DNA from: Branchipolynoe longqiensis
Taxonomy: Eukaryota > Annelida > Polychaeta > Phyllodocida > Polynoidae
DNA length: 64,000 bases
Direction of reading: 5' to 3'
Assembly: GCA_030323885.1 (NCBI GenBank)
Contig: CM059199.1
Location: 40,866,590 to 40,930,589 of the forward strand
Every line of letters begins with the position of its first letter. Position 1 is the first letter of the stretch. Of the stretch, positions 1 to 10,042 are shown piece by piece. The notes under the pieces are model-generated. The model did not search any database, was not told where the DNA came from, and was given only the letters and a program-made list of their open reading frames with translations. The translations under genes were made by a program, and so were the position numbers.

Positions 1-215
1 AATCATTTTCCACGTGTATATAATTCGATACCTCTCACATCAACATTCAATGGAGTAGATCTTGAGGAATTTTAGTCTGTCCCAGTAATCCAGCTCTTGG
101 TGTCTTCGATACATGATATGAAGCTGCGTTGCAGTGACTCTAGCTTTGTCAGCTGTCCTTTAGAAGTCGGTAGCCACAGTTGTGACTGCTGAAGCACAGG
201 TGTGCTTCAGCAGTA
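1..215. other. No feature recognised
   Basis: AT-leaning sequence with no convincing open frame, RNA gene or repeat shared with the rest of the window. There is a short palindromic phrase (AAGCACAGGTGTGCTT) near 191-206, probably incidental. Confidence 0.4.
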
Positions 216-360
216 ACATAATCTACTACATTGACTTAATATTCCCTGCTGTGCAATAAATGCTTAATAGGTGATGCACCGTTTCCACGTAGCATCAACT
301 CTAGAGAAGTCTTTTAGTTTGGAATTTATTTTAATATTTTCATCAGACTATGCACCTTTA
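216..360 (+). mobile_element. MITE-T fragment (TTAA family), right end
   Basis: The right part of the TTAA-flanked MITE seen complete at 22647-22998. It shares the run from the 'TATTCCCT...TGCTTAATA' stretch to the terminal motif ATCAGACTATGCA. The left half and the flanking TTAA are not preserved, so this is an old fragment. Confidence 0.6.
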
Positions 361-589
361 CATTATCTTCCACAGAGGAGTAGCGTTTGAAAGCTTATCA
401 CTTATCTTGTATCTCTGGAATATAATATATCGTGGCTTTTCTGGATTGTGTGCAATGGGAATGTTAGCTTCCTCCGCCCAATACATTCACAGTGAACAGA
501 TTAGCTTCAATACAGCTATGCTATGAACATGAATTATACTGACAACCTACTATTGTCGACACTTGAGATAACCTAGCAGTTCACACTTT
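361..589. other. No feature recognised
   Basis: Unique-looking AT-rich sequence. No open frame or repeat match to the rest of the window was seen. Confidence 0.35.
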
Positions 590-792
590 CTCTTGAAGAT
601 GTATACTGCCTATCATTGATAAGTCTGAATAGACTTTTTTCACCATTAGACAGTTTGTCAATAGAAAGCCCTAGCCTACACTTTTACTGACCCAAGGGAT
701 TTTTAAGCTCCCACACCACATAGACATGGTATGAGACCAACTGGCCTTTAATGATGATGTAAATTATACACAGCAGTGGAAATCCAAGGTAC
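590..792 (-). mobile_element. SINE-D body, head missing
   Basis: Close match to the body of the SINE-D copy at 10043-10368, sharing CTTGAAGATGTATACTGCCT, CACCATTAGACAGTTTGTC and CCACACCACATAGACATGG. The tRNA-like head present in the other copy is absent, so this one is 5' truncated. The two copies together define a family with a ~220-bp body. Confidence 0.7.
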
Positions 793-1090
793 ATTAAATC
801 ATATTATATTTACATTAAATGTTTGAATTCAAGGTTTAGGATCTCCAATTCAGGTAGATATTAATATGTTTACTTAGTCTTAGTTCAGTGTGATCATGTA
901 CTCTTTTATTCATTGTATTGTTTTGTAGGCAGCATGATTTGGGTGTTAATTGAGGTATTTTTGTGTCGCTAAGTCAAGATTCCTTGACTATTGTTATATT
1001 TTAACTAAATACCTCAGTTTATTCATTGGTGTGAGGAATGTGGAATCCCGATGTTGATGGGAAGGGACTATATTATATAGAGGGGGATTT
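793..1090. other. No feature recognised
   Basis: AT-rich sequence with no gene or repeat recognised. Confidence 0.35.
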
Positions 1091-1137
1091 GACCTTAGAT
1101 GTTGCTGGGATGCAACACTCCAACAACCAACCAGCCT
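1091..1137 (+). mobile_element. SINE-A tail fragment
   Basis: Only the conserved 3' end (GACCTTAGATGTTGCTGGGA then CAACAACCAACCA) is present. It is a severely 5'-truncated insertion, as expected for LINE-mobilised SINEs. Confidence 0.6.
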
Positions 1138-1504
1138 CCCAGGTAAACACATATACACTCAGGCAGCCATCATTGCAATGCATTGTGGGTGGCGCTGCGG
1201 ACGGGTTGTGCTTGTAAATTATAGATACATTTGTCATACTCACAAAAAGGGCTTCCCCCACTACCACCCCCACCACCGCCTTCCATTGCCGACTAAAATA
1301 AAACATAGAGGCTTCGTGGGATCCCAGGTCTCAGAATATAGCTGTTCCACTATCCGAACTATTATTGCACTCATCGCAGGTTCAATATACGTACTGTGGA
1401 AGGAATGATGCCAGAGAGGAGCCCTCATATCACAGTGACAGCTATTATCACAGTCTATCAGAGCCACAGGACGTGGCATGCATCCACCTCGACTAGGTGA
1501 CTAG

Positions 1505-1818
1505 GTGCACCACATAGAAGTAAGCCACAGCCACACCCCCTTCACCCTCCCACCCCTCCCCCACCTCTCCATGACCTCCACCTATGCCCCCCCCCCCAAC
1601 CACCTCTTACCCCCTAAATCTGACTATGCTGTCACCCCTTCATCCCCCACCTCCCACAACCCCACCCACACACAGGCCCTCCAGAAAATCACCCCTCCTC
1701 AGCCCCCTCCATATTCCCGCATATCCACGCTCAACCCCGCAGCCCCTCCATAGAGACACATGGACTCAGCCCCCCACCCAGCCCCACACCTACCCAAATC
1801 CCCCCTCCAACCGGGCGC
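1505..1818. repeat. C-rich low-complexity tract (CCACCC-like)
   Basis: Irregular CCACC/CCCAC runs with no G blocks on this strand. The apparent proline/serine/threonine-rich frames here are a by-product of composition, not a gene. Confidence 0.75.
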
Positions 1819-2080
1819 AGGGGCCGCCGAATCGGTAGAGCGTGAGCCACGCGTGCGTAAGGTCGGGTGTTCGGTTCCCTTAATATAACAGAGAAAGGAC
1901 TGGTTAGCTCTGTGTCAAGATACCGTGATTGAGTGGGATATCAGGTCATGGTGCCTGCAGCCTGATTACCCAGTGGACCAGCACTATAAAGTTGCCATGA
2001 GTGCACACTTTCCACAAGTCGGTTCCCATCGTCATATGACCTTAGATGTTGCCAGGACATACAACTCCAACAAGCAACAG
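1819..2080 (+). mobile_element. SINE-A, near full length
   Basis: The tRNA-like head contains GCCGAATCGGTAGAGCG (A-box region) and GTTCGGTTCCC (B-box region). It is followed by the body CTGGTTAGCTCTGTGTCA..GAGTGGGATATCAGG..CACTATAAAGTTGCCATGAG and the tail GACCTTAGATGTTGCCAGGA. The linker after the B box is shortened compared with other copies. The intact internal Pol III boxes mark it as tRNA-derived. Confidence 0.85.
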
Positions 2081-2250
2081 CCCATCCTCACCTCTCCTCC
2101 CTCCGCAACCCCGCCATCCGCACATACCCATACCCCCACTCCACCCCGACCCTCCACCCACCCACCCATACCCTTCCACACCCACACGCGCACCCATACC
2201 GCCCCCCCCCCCCATATACCACCACCCACCCCACCCACCCCAGCCCTGGC
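2081..2250. repeat. C/A-rich low-complexity tract
   Basis: CCCAC/ACCCA-rich tract directly after a SINE-A tail. It may have grown from the C/A-rich tail of that SINE, which is inference. Confidence 0.6.
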
Positions 2251-2299
2251 AGAGTCAACGTGTATTATGAATATAACATCTGCCGTCGTGCCTGATTAA

Positions 2300-2770
2300 T
2301 CCACGAGAACCCAATAAGACCGGCGCACCCCTCCGGCGCACGCCGCCGATCCGTCTTAGTCGAGCCACGTGACGGCGCACGCCGCCCGGCGCGCCGCCCG
2401 TGGCACACAATGGTGCGCCCCGCATGTCACGACTGCAGGACCCCGCGAAGCGGCGGGAACCCCCGGCTTCTGCACGCCCCACCCACCCACCCACCAACAC
2501 CCACCCACACCCACCCACACTCACACACACACACACACACACATACACGGCCTGAGACGCCTCTATGCGTCTTGGCGGCTGTCAGAGGCAATTCCCGACA
2601 ACAACGCTGCGGTCGAAACCACCGGAAGTGACTGCAAAGACGCGCCGCTGGTCTGAGATGCCAGCCAGGTATGTAGCAGGCGCGAACAAGCGCAAGAAAC
2701 GGCGGCTTCTTCCAAGGTGGTCCACATGGCCAGGGTTTGGCAGTGGGAGTGGCGATCGAATGTCGTCTGC
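2300..2770. promoter_or_regulatory. CpG-rich patch, possible promoter
   Basis: Strikingly CpG-rich compared with its surroundings. It holds a USF/CLEAR-type E-box (GCCACGTGAC near 2365), repeated CGGCGCACGCCGCC blocks and an ETS-type core ACCGGAAGTGAC (2621-2632). A consensus-like 5' splice site CAG|GTATGT falls at 2668/2669. Taken together this could be a first exon and its promoter on the plus strand, but no conserved protein is encoded and there is no transcript evidence. GC-rich repeat decay is an alternative. Confidence 0.25.
2488..2550. repeat. (CCCACA)n/(CA)n microsatellite
   Basis: ACCCACCC repeats pass into pure CA dinucleotides inside the CpG-rich patch. Confidence 0.85.
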
Positions 2771-2789
2771 TACGAGCCGAAACTCGCGA

Positions 2790-2949
2790 TTAACATTGCA
2801 TAGTCCGATGGTTTTGAATTTCTGTATTTTTTCTGAGATAAATATATCAGATCGATCACCACTATCTACTTTACATTAGTTCAAAGTTACTTTTATTGTA
2901 AATGGTAAACTTTTGAGATATTTTGAGTGTAAACATGGAAAATTTGTTT
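2790..2949 (+). mobile_element. MITE-T left end, cut by the gap
   Basis: Starts with TTAA (2790-2793) followed by the terminal motif TGCATAGTCCGATGG and the family's TCTGAGATAAATATAT block. The element runs into the N gap, so its right end cannot be seen. Confidence 0.8.
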
Positions 2950-3448
2950 NNNNNNNNNNNNNNNNNNNNNNNNNNNNNNNNNNNNNNNNNNNNNNNNNNN
3001 NNNNNNNNNNNNNNNNNNNNNNNNNNNNNNNNNNNNNNNNNNNNNNNNNNNNNNNNNNNNNNNNNNNNNNNNNNNNNNNNNNNNNNNNNNNNNNNNNNNN
3101 NNNNNNNNNNNNNNNNNNNNNNNNNNNNNNNNNNNNNNNNNNNNNNNNNNNNNNNNNNNNNNNNNNNNNNNNNNNNNNNNNNNNNNNNNNNNNNNNNNNN
3201 NNNNNNNNNNNNNNNNNNNNNNNNNNNNNNNNNNNNNNNNNNNNNNNNNNNNNNNNNNNNNNNNNNNNNNNNNNNNNNNNNNNNNNNNNNNNNNNNNNNN
3301 NNNNNNNNNNNNNNNNNNNNNNNNNNNNNNNNNNNNNNNNNNNNNNNNNNNNNNNNNNNNNNNNNNNNNNNNNNNNNNNNNNNNNNNNNNNNNNNNNNNN
3401 NNNNNNNNNNNNNNNNNNNNNNNNNNNNNNNNNNNNNNNNNNNNNNNN
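2950..3448. other. Assembly gap (N run)
   Basis: About 500 undetermined bases. Any open frame drawn across it is meaningless. Confidence 1.
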
Positions 3449-4147
3449 TCACTACTGTGATATACAGGCATTTCGTGCGATGCATCCCCCACTCCACGTG
3501 ACCAGTGGCGCCACCACGGCCACCAATTCTAACTACGGACGCTCTACTCTGTCATTTGCGTCCGGGAATTATATATATGTCAAACAAATCAAAGGTATTC
3601 AGAGTACGGGCAATTAGTATCAATTAAAGCGATATATAGAAACTGCATCGTAAATAGTACTAGCAAGACATGTTATATGGCACATTATTTATATCATTAC
3701 GCAACAACAACAAAAACCTAGGACAAATTAAATTGCTTACTTTGTGGTAAAACCACTCCCACATCACTGCCGAGAATGATGATCCTTGTAAATGTTGTAT
3801 TTAAGCAATAACTTATATTAACTTAACATAATCGACCGCATACCTCTGGTTTGGTGATGTATTTGTGTGTGGCTGTATTGGGGACTGGGATGTATGTACG
3901 TTCATGGCTATTTTGGATTGCTTTTTACGAGCACACACTGAACGCACATATTTAGCTGGAGGGTTGATACTCTTTTGTTTTTAAAAATTTGTGTGTGTGA
4001 TATGATTTATTTATCTGAATGTAGGGTATTTGTCAGCGGTAGTTGTTGTCTGACTGTGACCAATGACAACCATTTACACAAGCATGTGGTAATAATTGAC
4101 AAGAGTGATGGAATATGTACATGTGAGTTCAGCGAAATATAAGGATG
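3449..4147. other. AT-rich stretch, no gene recognised
   Basis: No open frame of note. It carries a GTGGCGCC phrase (near 3506), a motif that recurs near AT microsatellites elsewhere in the window (26424, 38907, 39991, 48184). Otherwise nothing was recognised. Confidence 0.35.
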
Positions 4148-4710
4148 GAATAAATCACTGAAGTAGCTTGCAATAAATCAGTGGGACATAAAATTACATA
4201 AAAATCTAGCAAACATGCAACGCTTAAAGCAAAAAAAGTAAATCTTGTTTTATTTAACAACACCACTAGAGCACATTGATTTTTGTCTCATCGGCTATTG
4301 GACATAAACCATATGGTCATTCTCGCAGCTTTCTTTGGAGGAAAGCGGCTTCTGCCACATAGTCTACTGGTTCCAATAAGCAGCAAGGGTTCCTCTAGAT
4401 GCACTTTCCCACAGGCAGGACAGCACATACCACAGCATTTGATGAACCAGTTGTGGACCACTGGTTGGAATGGAAAATAACCCAAACTGTAAATGTGTCC
4501 ACACAGCAGGATCGATAGGATGATCGGCACCTTCCCAGGTGGACACGCTACTGATTGTGCTACCTTCCGCTCTGCTATAAAGCAGTGAACCATATTGATA
4601 CAATAAATCACTGAAGCAATAATGCAATAAATCAGTGAAATTATGATACAATAAATCAGTTAACCATAATGATGTGATACATCACTGAGCAGTACGCAAT
4701 AACTCAGTCT
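4148..4710. repeat. AATAAATCACTGA short tandem array, interrupted
   Basis: Short units of the type CAATAAATCAGTGAA occur at about 4148-4190 and again at about 4595-4710, on both sides of a SINE-B copy. The simplest reading is one AT-rich array into which the SINE inserted. Confidence 0.55.
4243..4560 (-). mobile_element. SINE-B
   Basis: Reverse-oriented copy of the family seen with clean ends at 52566-52903. It shares the tail TTGTTTTATTTAACAACACC, the body GAACCAGTTGTGGACCACTGG and the head region TGGACACGCTACT..GTGCTAC. It is old and diverged. Confidence 0.75.
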
Positions 4711-4724
4711 GTATATTAACTTAC

Positions 4725-4870
4725 AAAAAGCCGACTTGTGACAGTGCACACTCATTGCAACTTTATAGTGCTGCCCCCCTGAGAGACCAGGCTGCCAGCA
4801 CCATGACCGGATATCCCACTCAGTCACATTATCTGCCACTGATTGGGACTTGCATGTTAACCAGGTTCCC
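4725..4870 (-). mobile_element. SINE-A fragment
   Basis: Central body only (GACTTGTGACAGTGCACACTC..TCCCACTCAGTCACATTAT), reverse orientation. Both head and tail are missing or decayed. Confidence 0.7.
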
Positions 4871-5405
4871 GATCATCGCTCACCGAGGGTTCAACCGGAA
4901 GTGCCGGTTAGTGTATGATGGGCATAGTACGGACCACCCTAGATAAATGATTCACCACCCCATACTTGCAGTACACGGGTGAACAACAACATAGCATAAA
5001 TACGGGTGAAGATAGCTTTAATATGGAACAGGAAGTAGAATGCCTGGCTCCAGTCAAATGGGTACTTATATCGGCCCAGAGTTGGTGAAATGGGAGAGAA
5101 TGCAAAAAGACATGATGGCGGCCATAGAACACCATCGATTTCACTTTTAAAGTCTATTAAACTGATGTTTTATTACATTTTTCAACTCAAAGGTAGCGGG
5201 GAAATATGAAACCATATATAAAGAATAAATGTTGCTTCTTCTATTCTGAAATTAGGCTCTCATTTCATTTCCCCGCTTTTTGGACAGCTTTTGTATAGGG
5301 TTGGTATTCACCCGTGTATTGGGAGTCCAGGGTGAATCCTTTATCTAGGACCACCCATGTAGTGAGTGACAAGTGTGTATTGAAGGGGTGTAGCATGTGG
5401 GGGAC
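4871..5405. other. No feature recognised
   Basis: Nothing recognised apart from short open frames without similarity to known families. Confidence 0.3.
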
Positions 5406-5409
5406 AGGG

Positions 5410-5735
5410 ACGGTGTTTGACAAATCACTACAACAACAACAAAATCCTAAATTATTCCAGCCAATCTTTTTCAAGTAACCCCTCATTTTCCTAGCAAACA
5501 CAGGTCATTTAGATATGTGGTGTTTGACAAGTTGCCGCAAAAAAAAACACCCAAAAAACAACCAAATTTTTAAGTGATGTCATTGTCCTATCAAAAAAGG
5601 TAATTTAGACATGCGGCGTTTGACAAATTGCTGCAACAATAAAAAGGTCAACATTATTAGAGCCATCTTTTAAAAAGTGTCCCCTCATTTTCCTAGCAAA
5701 AACAGGTAATTTAGACATGTGCCAAGTTTCGCCAT
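5410..5735. repeat. Degenerate tandem repeat, ~100 bp x 3
   Basis: Three diverged units each begin with G(T/C)GTTTGACAA (near 5413, 5519 and 5616). Two carry a recognisable CCTCATTTTCCTAGCAAA block and all a (G/C)A(T/C)ATG(T/C)G phrase. Divergence between units suggests an old array. Confidence 0.6.
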
Positions 5736-5854
5736 AATGACACTCACGCGAGAGAAGGATCATGGATGGCTGGCGATTATTTACTTATTTATTTATTTAT
5801 TTATTGGTCGAATAGTTTATTTGTCAGAAGACAGTATATGCTCTGAGTCAAAAC

Positions 5855-6180
5855 TGGAGGTGGCGACCCTATCGGTAGAGCGTGGGCTTCCCGTGTGGAA
5901 GGTTGAGAGTTCAAATCCCGGTCGGGTTAAACAAATGACTTACAAAATTCATACTTGTCACTTCCTAGCCAGGCAATCAGCAATATTAGCATATGGCAAG
6001 GACTGGTTGGCTCGGTGTCAGTATAATATGACTAAGGTCATGGTGATGGCATCCTGGTCTCCCAGTGGGACAGCACTATGAAGCCACCATAAGCACACCC
6101 TGTCACAAATCGGTACCGGTCCTGATAATGATGTCACCTTAGATGTTGCCATGACCTAAAACTCCAACACCCAACCAACT
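5855..6180 (+). mobile_element. SINE-A
   Basis: Head with ATCGGTAGAGCGTGGGC and GAGTTCAAATCCCGGTCG, body with GGCAAGGACTGGTTGGCTC, and tail CTTAGATGTTGCCATGACC ending in CCAACACCCAACC. Full length but diverged. Confidence 0.85.
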
Positions 6181-6469
6181 ATATATGGTGATGTCAGGCA
6201 AATGTTGTAATGATGTCAGATTGCGGGCTGGGCTGGGAAACCCCGGTCGGAGAACATGCACCGGGCCGGTGTTAATTAGTGCCGGTGTAGGACGTTCAAA
6301 ACACTACCCCATTCAAAACACTACACTAGTGTTTTGAACCTATGTTCAAAACCTAAGTTCAAAACACTACTGTTAAGTTCCAAACACTACCCCTAAGTAC
6401 GTTCAAAACACTACCCAAGTTCAAAACACTATCAGGACACGCTGACCATGCTGCGGAGTTTGAAGCACG

Positions 6470-7065
6470 TATGAGTAGTATACGCTGATAGCGCTGCGGC
6501 GTTTGCACCATCTATTAGTATTCGCTGATGGTGCTGCAGCGTTTGAAGCATTTATTAGTAGTATACACTGATACTGCTGCGGCGTGTGCACCACTTATTA
6601 GTATACGCTGATAGTGCTACAGTGTTTGAAGCATGTATTGGTAGTATATGCTGATAGCGCTGTGGTGTGTGCACCATATAACACTATACCCTGATGGTGC
6701 TGCGTCATTTGTAGCACGTATTAGTAGTACATGCTGATAGCGCAGTGGTGTGTGCACCACATATTAATATACACTGATTGTGCTGTGCTGTTTGAAGCAT
6801 GTATTAGTAGAATGCACTGATAGCACTGCGGTGTGTGCACCATGTATTAGGATACACTGATGGTGCTCCGGTGTTTGAAGCATGTATTGGTAGTATACAT
6901 TGATAGTGCTGCGGTGTGTGCACCACATATTAGTATATGCTGATGCTGCTGCAGTGTTTGAAGCATGTATTGGTAGTATACGCTGATAGTGCTGTGGTGT
7001 CTGCACCACATATTAGTATACGATGATGCTGCCGCATCGTTTGAAGCACATATTAGTAGTAGGTT
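6470..7065. repeat. Minisatellite inside TIR-S1, ~60-bp units in dimers
   Basis: Units of the form GCTGATAGTGCTGCGGTGT..CACCATGTATTAGTATAC alternate with a variant containing GTTTGAAGCATGTATTAGTAG. This gives an alternating higher-order pattern of about 120 bp. Confidence 0.75.
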
Positions 7066-7079
7066 ATACGCTGCACACT

Positions 7080-7630
7080 GCCCAACCTTACTGCATTCTT
7101 CCCCACCTTACTGCCTACTGCCCCACCGGCCGCAGTGATTGTGGCCTAATCGGTAGAGCATGGACCTCGCATGCGGAAGGTCGGGAGTTCGGCTCCCAGT
7201 CGAGTCAAACCAATGACTCTAAAATTGATATTTAACAGATCATAGCTTGGCACTCGGCATTAATAGGATAGGGCAAGGACTGGTTGGCTCAGCATCAGAA
7301 TAATGTGACTGAGTGGGATATCAGGTCTTGGTGCTGGCGGCCTGGTTTCCCAGTGGGGCAGCACTATAACGTCATGATGAGTGTGCAGTCACAAGTTGGT
7401 ACTCGTCCTGATCTGACCTTAGATGTTGCTAGGATGTAAAACAGCAACCAATAACAACAACCCCTACTGTCCCACCTTATTATATACTGCCCCACCCTAC
7501 TGCATACTTCCCCACACTACTGCATAATACCCCACCAGACTTCATTCTTCCCCACCTCACTGCATACAGCCCCACCTTACTGCATACTGCCTCACCCTAC
7601 TACACACTGCCTCACCCTACTACAGATGAA
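7080..7630. repeat. Minisatellite inside TIR-S1, ~22-bp units, split by a SINE
   Basis: Units like CCCCACCTTACTGCATACTG occur on both sides of the SINE-A at 7126-7467, showing that the SINE inserted into an existing array. Confidence 0.75.
7126..7467 (+). mobile_element. SINE-A nested in TIR-S1
   Basis: Complete copy: head TGGCCTAATCGGTAGAGCATG and GGAGTTCGGCTCCCAGTCG, full body, and tail GACCTTAGATGTTGCTAGGA plus AACAACAACC. It interrupts the 22-bp minisatellite of the host element. Confidence 0.88.
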
Positions 7631-7984
7631 AAAGAATATGCAGCAATTATACAAAAACATTTAGAGTAGTGTTTTGAACTTTAGGGTAGTGTTTTGAACT
7701 TAAGGAGAGTGTTTTCAGCATGACCACAGTAGTGTTTTGAACCTGCTTTCAACTAGGTTGAAAACACTACCATAGTGTTTTGAACCTCGGTTGAAAACAG
7801 TAGTGTTTTTGTGGGGTAGTGTTTGGAACTGACTACACCGGCATCATGTGTGAAGCGGCCCTTACTGGGATGCAACCCTTGTAGGTGTGAGTGCAGAAAG
7901 GAGCGGCTATTACTACAATGAACCAGCAACGGCAGTATAAATGTGTTCGGAGGATGGACGCAGATAAGGTAGCATGACCTTGTG

Positions 7985-8335
7985 GCACATTACTCATGTA
8001 GTAGTCTGCACTGACCTCTCAGGCAAGGAGCAGCATAGCCAGGTAGGCATGGGTGGTGTGGTGACATCAGGGAGCCTATATGGTGTAATGGTTCGCACAC
8101 TGGCCCGCAATGCAAAGAGATGTTGGTTTGAGTCCCGCTCTAAGTGCAATATTTCCAATTTTCATCACCCCCATTACACTGGTTTCCATGACCATGATCC
8201 TGGACAAGCTATGCATTGTATGGTTGCTGAACATACCCTGTCTATGTATGTGCATCGCTTGTATGAATGTAATTGTAAGCATTACAGGACGTACAATTCC
8301 AGGGGGACGAGTGTAGTATGCACTGACCTCTCAGG
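7985..8335 (+). mobile_element. SINE-C with tRNA-like segment
   Basis: A tRNA-like segment (about 8071-8140: CCTATATGGTGTAATGGTTC..GGTTTGAGTCCCGCTC) is preceded by a conserved leader, TGCACTGACCTCTCAGGCAA, also found upstream of the copy at 16210-16375. The leader recurs at about 8318, as if a second unit began there. The head resembles tRNAs with a TGGTGTAATGGTTAGCAC D arm (Gln/Glu type), but the anticodon stem does not close, so it is not a functional tRNA. Confidence 0.65.
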
Positions 8336-8349
8336 CAATTTGTCTCACC

Positions 8350-8510
8350 CCATAGGCTTTAACCGGAACAGGTTCTATTAAAAGTGATTTAATATGCCAA
8401 CAAATAATTACTACAACAAAGTCTAAGTGCGTACATGGAGCTTCAAATCTAAATAAGCGTCTTGCATTGAAAAAGTTGATGCTTTCATCAGACTAAACAA
8501 TTCCAAGGTT
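8350..8510 (+). mobile_element. MITE-T-derived fragment
   Basis: Shares AACAGGTTCTATTAAA and TGCTTTCATC(A/G)GA with the right half of the MITE-T copy at 43473-43798. Ends are degraded. Confidence 0.45.
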
Positions 8511-8514
8511 CATT

Positions 8515-8655
8515 CGGACTGGTTGGCTCGGTCACCAGGATAAGGTGACTGAGTGGGTGCTCATGGTGCTGGCAGCCTTGTCTCCCAGTGGCGCAAGACT
8601 ACAAAGTCACCATAAGAGTGTACTGTCACAAGTCGGTACCCATTATGATATGAAT
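8515..8655 (+). mobile_element. SINE-A body fragment
   Basis: Body only: ACTGGTTGGCTCGG..CACAAGTCGGTACCCAT. Head and tail absent. Confidence 0.7.
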
Positions 8656-8769
8656 AGGTACCGGCATCGAAATTTAAAAAGATGATTAGCGTGAAATATT
8701 GTTATTCCCTCTAATAGACTTTATAATTACAAGCCCAACTCCAAAAATAGGAAGGCTATATATATTATT

Positions 8770-9316
8770 CGGGCTATTGTTATCCTTCTCTTCCTTTCTT
8801 CCGATAGCCCAAGCAACATTCTCCAAAATGTATAGAGTGTTAACATCAAGTAAGATATTAATACATACAAGGAAGCGTATTCTTCAGTGTTATGTGTGGT
8901 CTACTCTAATGTATGGGGCTGAGACATGGACAATCTCTAAGAAAATGTACAAACGTTTAGCAGCATTTGAGATGTGGACTTATCGAAGGATGATGAAAAT
9001 ATCATGGACAAAGATCACCAACAAAGAAGTTCTCAGAAAAATTAAAAATAAGAAATGCTTGTTTGCCACTATACAGACAAAGAAACTTATTTATTTTGGC
9101 CACATCATTCGTCAGAGTACAATATACCATACATTGTTGGAAGCGAAGGTGAATGCCAGCAGAGGGAGAGGGAGACCAAGAACATCATGGTTTACAAATA
9201 TTTCACAGTGGAGAGGATTAAATCATTCACAGTCTATCAGAACAGCACAACATCGGGACAAGTGGAGAACCATTGCATCCAACCCTCGACTAGAGGACGG
9301 AACTATTTATTGATTG
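8770..9316 (+). mobile_element. RTE-type LINE copy A, 5' truncated and 5' inverted
   Basis: Insertion bounded by a perfect 12-bp duplication, ATATATATTATT, at 8758-8769 and 9317-9328. The 3' end is a short TTGATTG tail and the stop codon lies at that tail, so there is almost no 3' UTR, as known for RTE elements. The first 32 bases (8771-8802) are an inverted copy of the sequence that lies immediately upstream in copy B. Confidence 0.85.
8803..9313 (+). pseudogene. RTE reverse transcriptase, C-terminal fragment
   Basis: Encodes the segment after the RT catalytic core: TFSKMYRVLTSSKIL, then the RTE-typical YGAETWTISKKMYKRL, FGHIIRQ and RGRPRTSWFTNIS, ending EDGTIY at a TGA in the tail. The catalytic YADD region is missing through 5' truncation. 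The remaining frame is uninterrupted, so the insertion is fairly young, but it cannot encode a working enzyme. A longer frame reaching back to 8699 includes flank and inverted sequence and is not original. Family assignment rests on similarity to RTE/BovB-type C-termini as generally known. Confidence 0.85.
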
Positions 9317-9519
9317 ATATATATTATTGTTGTGGAGATAATCATTTTTTAAGATTAAATATACCCAAATTTATTAATTTTGAATTAAAAGTGGAACTTT
9401 GCCCAAATGTTATCAAACGTGGAACCAAGTGAGGGTAATTCTGGTAACCAATTTGCAGCACACATATCAAGGAATTTAAAATGTCAATTGTTAAATCGAT
9501 CAGTCAACCTGATTTTTAT

Positions 9520-9570
9520 GACCTTAGATGTTCCCAGGATATCAAACTCCAACAGCCAACGAACGAGTTT
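9520..9570 (+). mobile_element. SINE-A tail fragment
   Basis: Tail only (GACCTTAGATGTTCCCAGGA plus CCAACAGCCAACG). Confidence 0.6.
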
Positions 9571-9894
9571 CATTCGGAAATAGTTTTACTGGTTCCTTCA
9601 TTCTAGACTGCAATTGTAAGGCTTTTTCTTTTCCTTTTGTTTTGAAGTAGACTAATTATTTCATCGCCTCCCCATTATCAAATAAATACACCATTACCTG
9701 CTTCTATCTAACCAGGAGTCTTTGCCGAACCGCACACATTGAACTGAAGACCCCGCCCATCATACATCACTTGCTTTGTAATTACACGATCCATACAATT
9801 TGCGTATTCATGTTGAAAGTTCACGTTGCCATGGAAATTGGCATTACACACGTGACCACCCGCTATCAGCGATTTTTGGATTTGATCTCACTTC

Positions 9895-9970
9895 CCACCA
9901 CTCAATTAGCCCCCAGGCTCCCAGGCCCCCAGGCCCCCAGGCCCCCCAGCTTCCCTGGGGGCCCCGTCAC
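9895..9970. repeat. CCCAGG tandem (10-bp units)
   Basis: Four or so copies of CCCCCAGGCC, followed by its complement CTGGGGGCCCC; a short G/C hairpin is possible. Confidence 0.7.
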
Positions 9971-10042
9971 ATAGCAGGCAACCCCAACAGTTTATTACCC
10001 AAGACAGAACATATACTGATATAGTGTCGTCTACCACAGTGA

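Larger units (their letters stand above)
6263..7861. mobile_element. TIR-S1: non-autonomous inverted-repeat element with subterminal arrays
   Basis: The ends are inverted copies of each other: GTGCCGGTGTAG then GTTCAAAACACTACCCC on the left, and the reverse of TGCCGGTGTAG then GTTCCAAACACTACCCC on the right. They may extend outward to GGGCCG. Inside each end the motif GTTCAAAACACTAC or its complement recurs, in both orientations, at least five times within ~200 bp. The centre holds two minisatellites and a nested SINE-A, with no transposase frame. Such subterminal arrays are typical of transposase-binding regions in hAT- and En/Spm-like elements, but no clear target-site duplication was found, so the superfamily is open. 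Confidence 0.6.

Noticed and set aside
301..360. Hammerhead ribozyme core (CTGATGA) in the complement of the MITE end
   Set aside because: The second conserved core (GAAA) and the three helices could not be placed.
2871..3617. About 200-codon frames across the first N run
   Set aside because: They consist mostly of unknown residues; the same applies to 53630-54283.
6764..7009. 81-residue minus-strand frame with HQ/Y repeats
   Set aside because: It is the internal minisatellite of TIR-S1.
6470..7065. Regularly spaced repeats resembling a CRISPR array
   Set aside because: Units are contiguous diverged minisatellite copies without unique spacers, in a eukaryotic genome.
8699..8802. Start of the copy A RT frame at 8699
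   Set aside because: This part is flanking DNA plus the inverted 5' segment, not original coding sequence.
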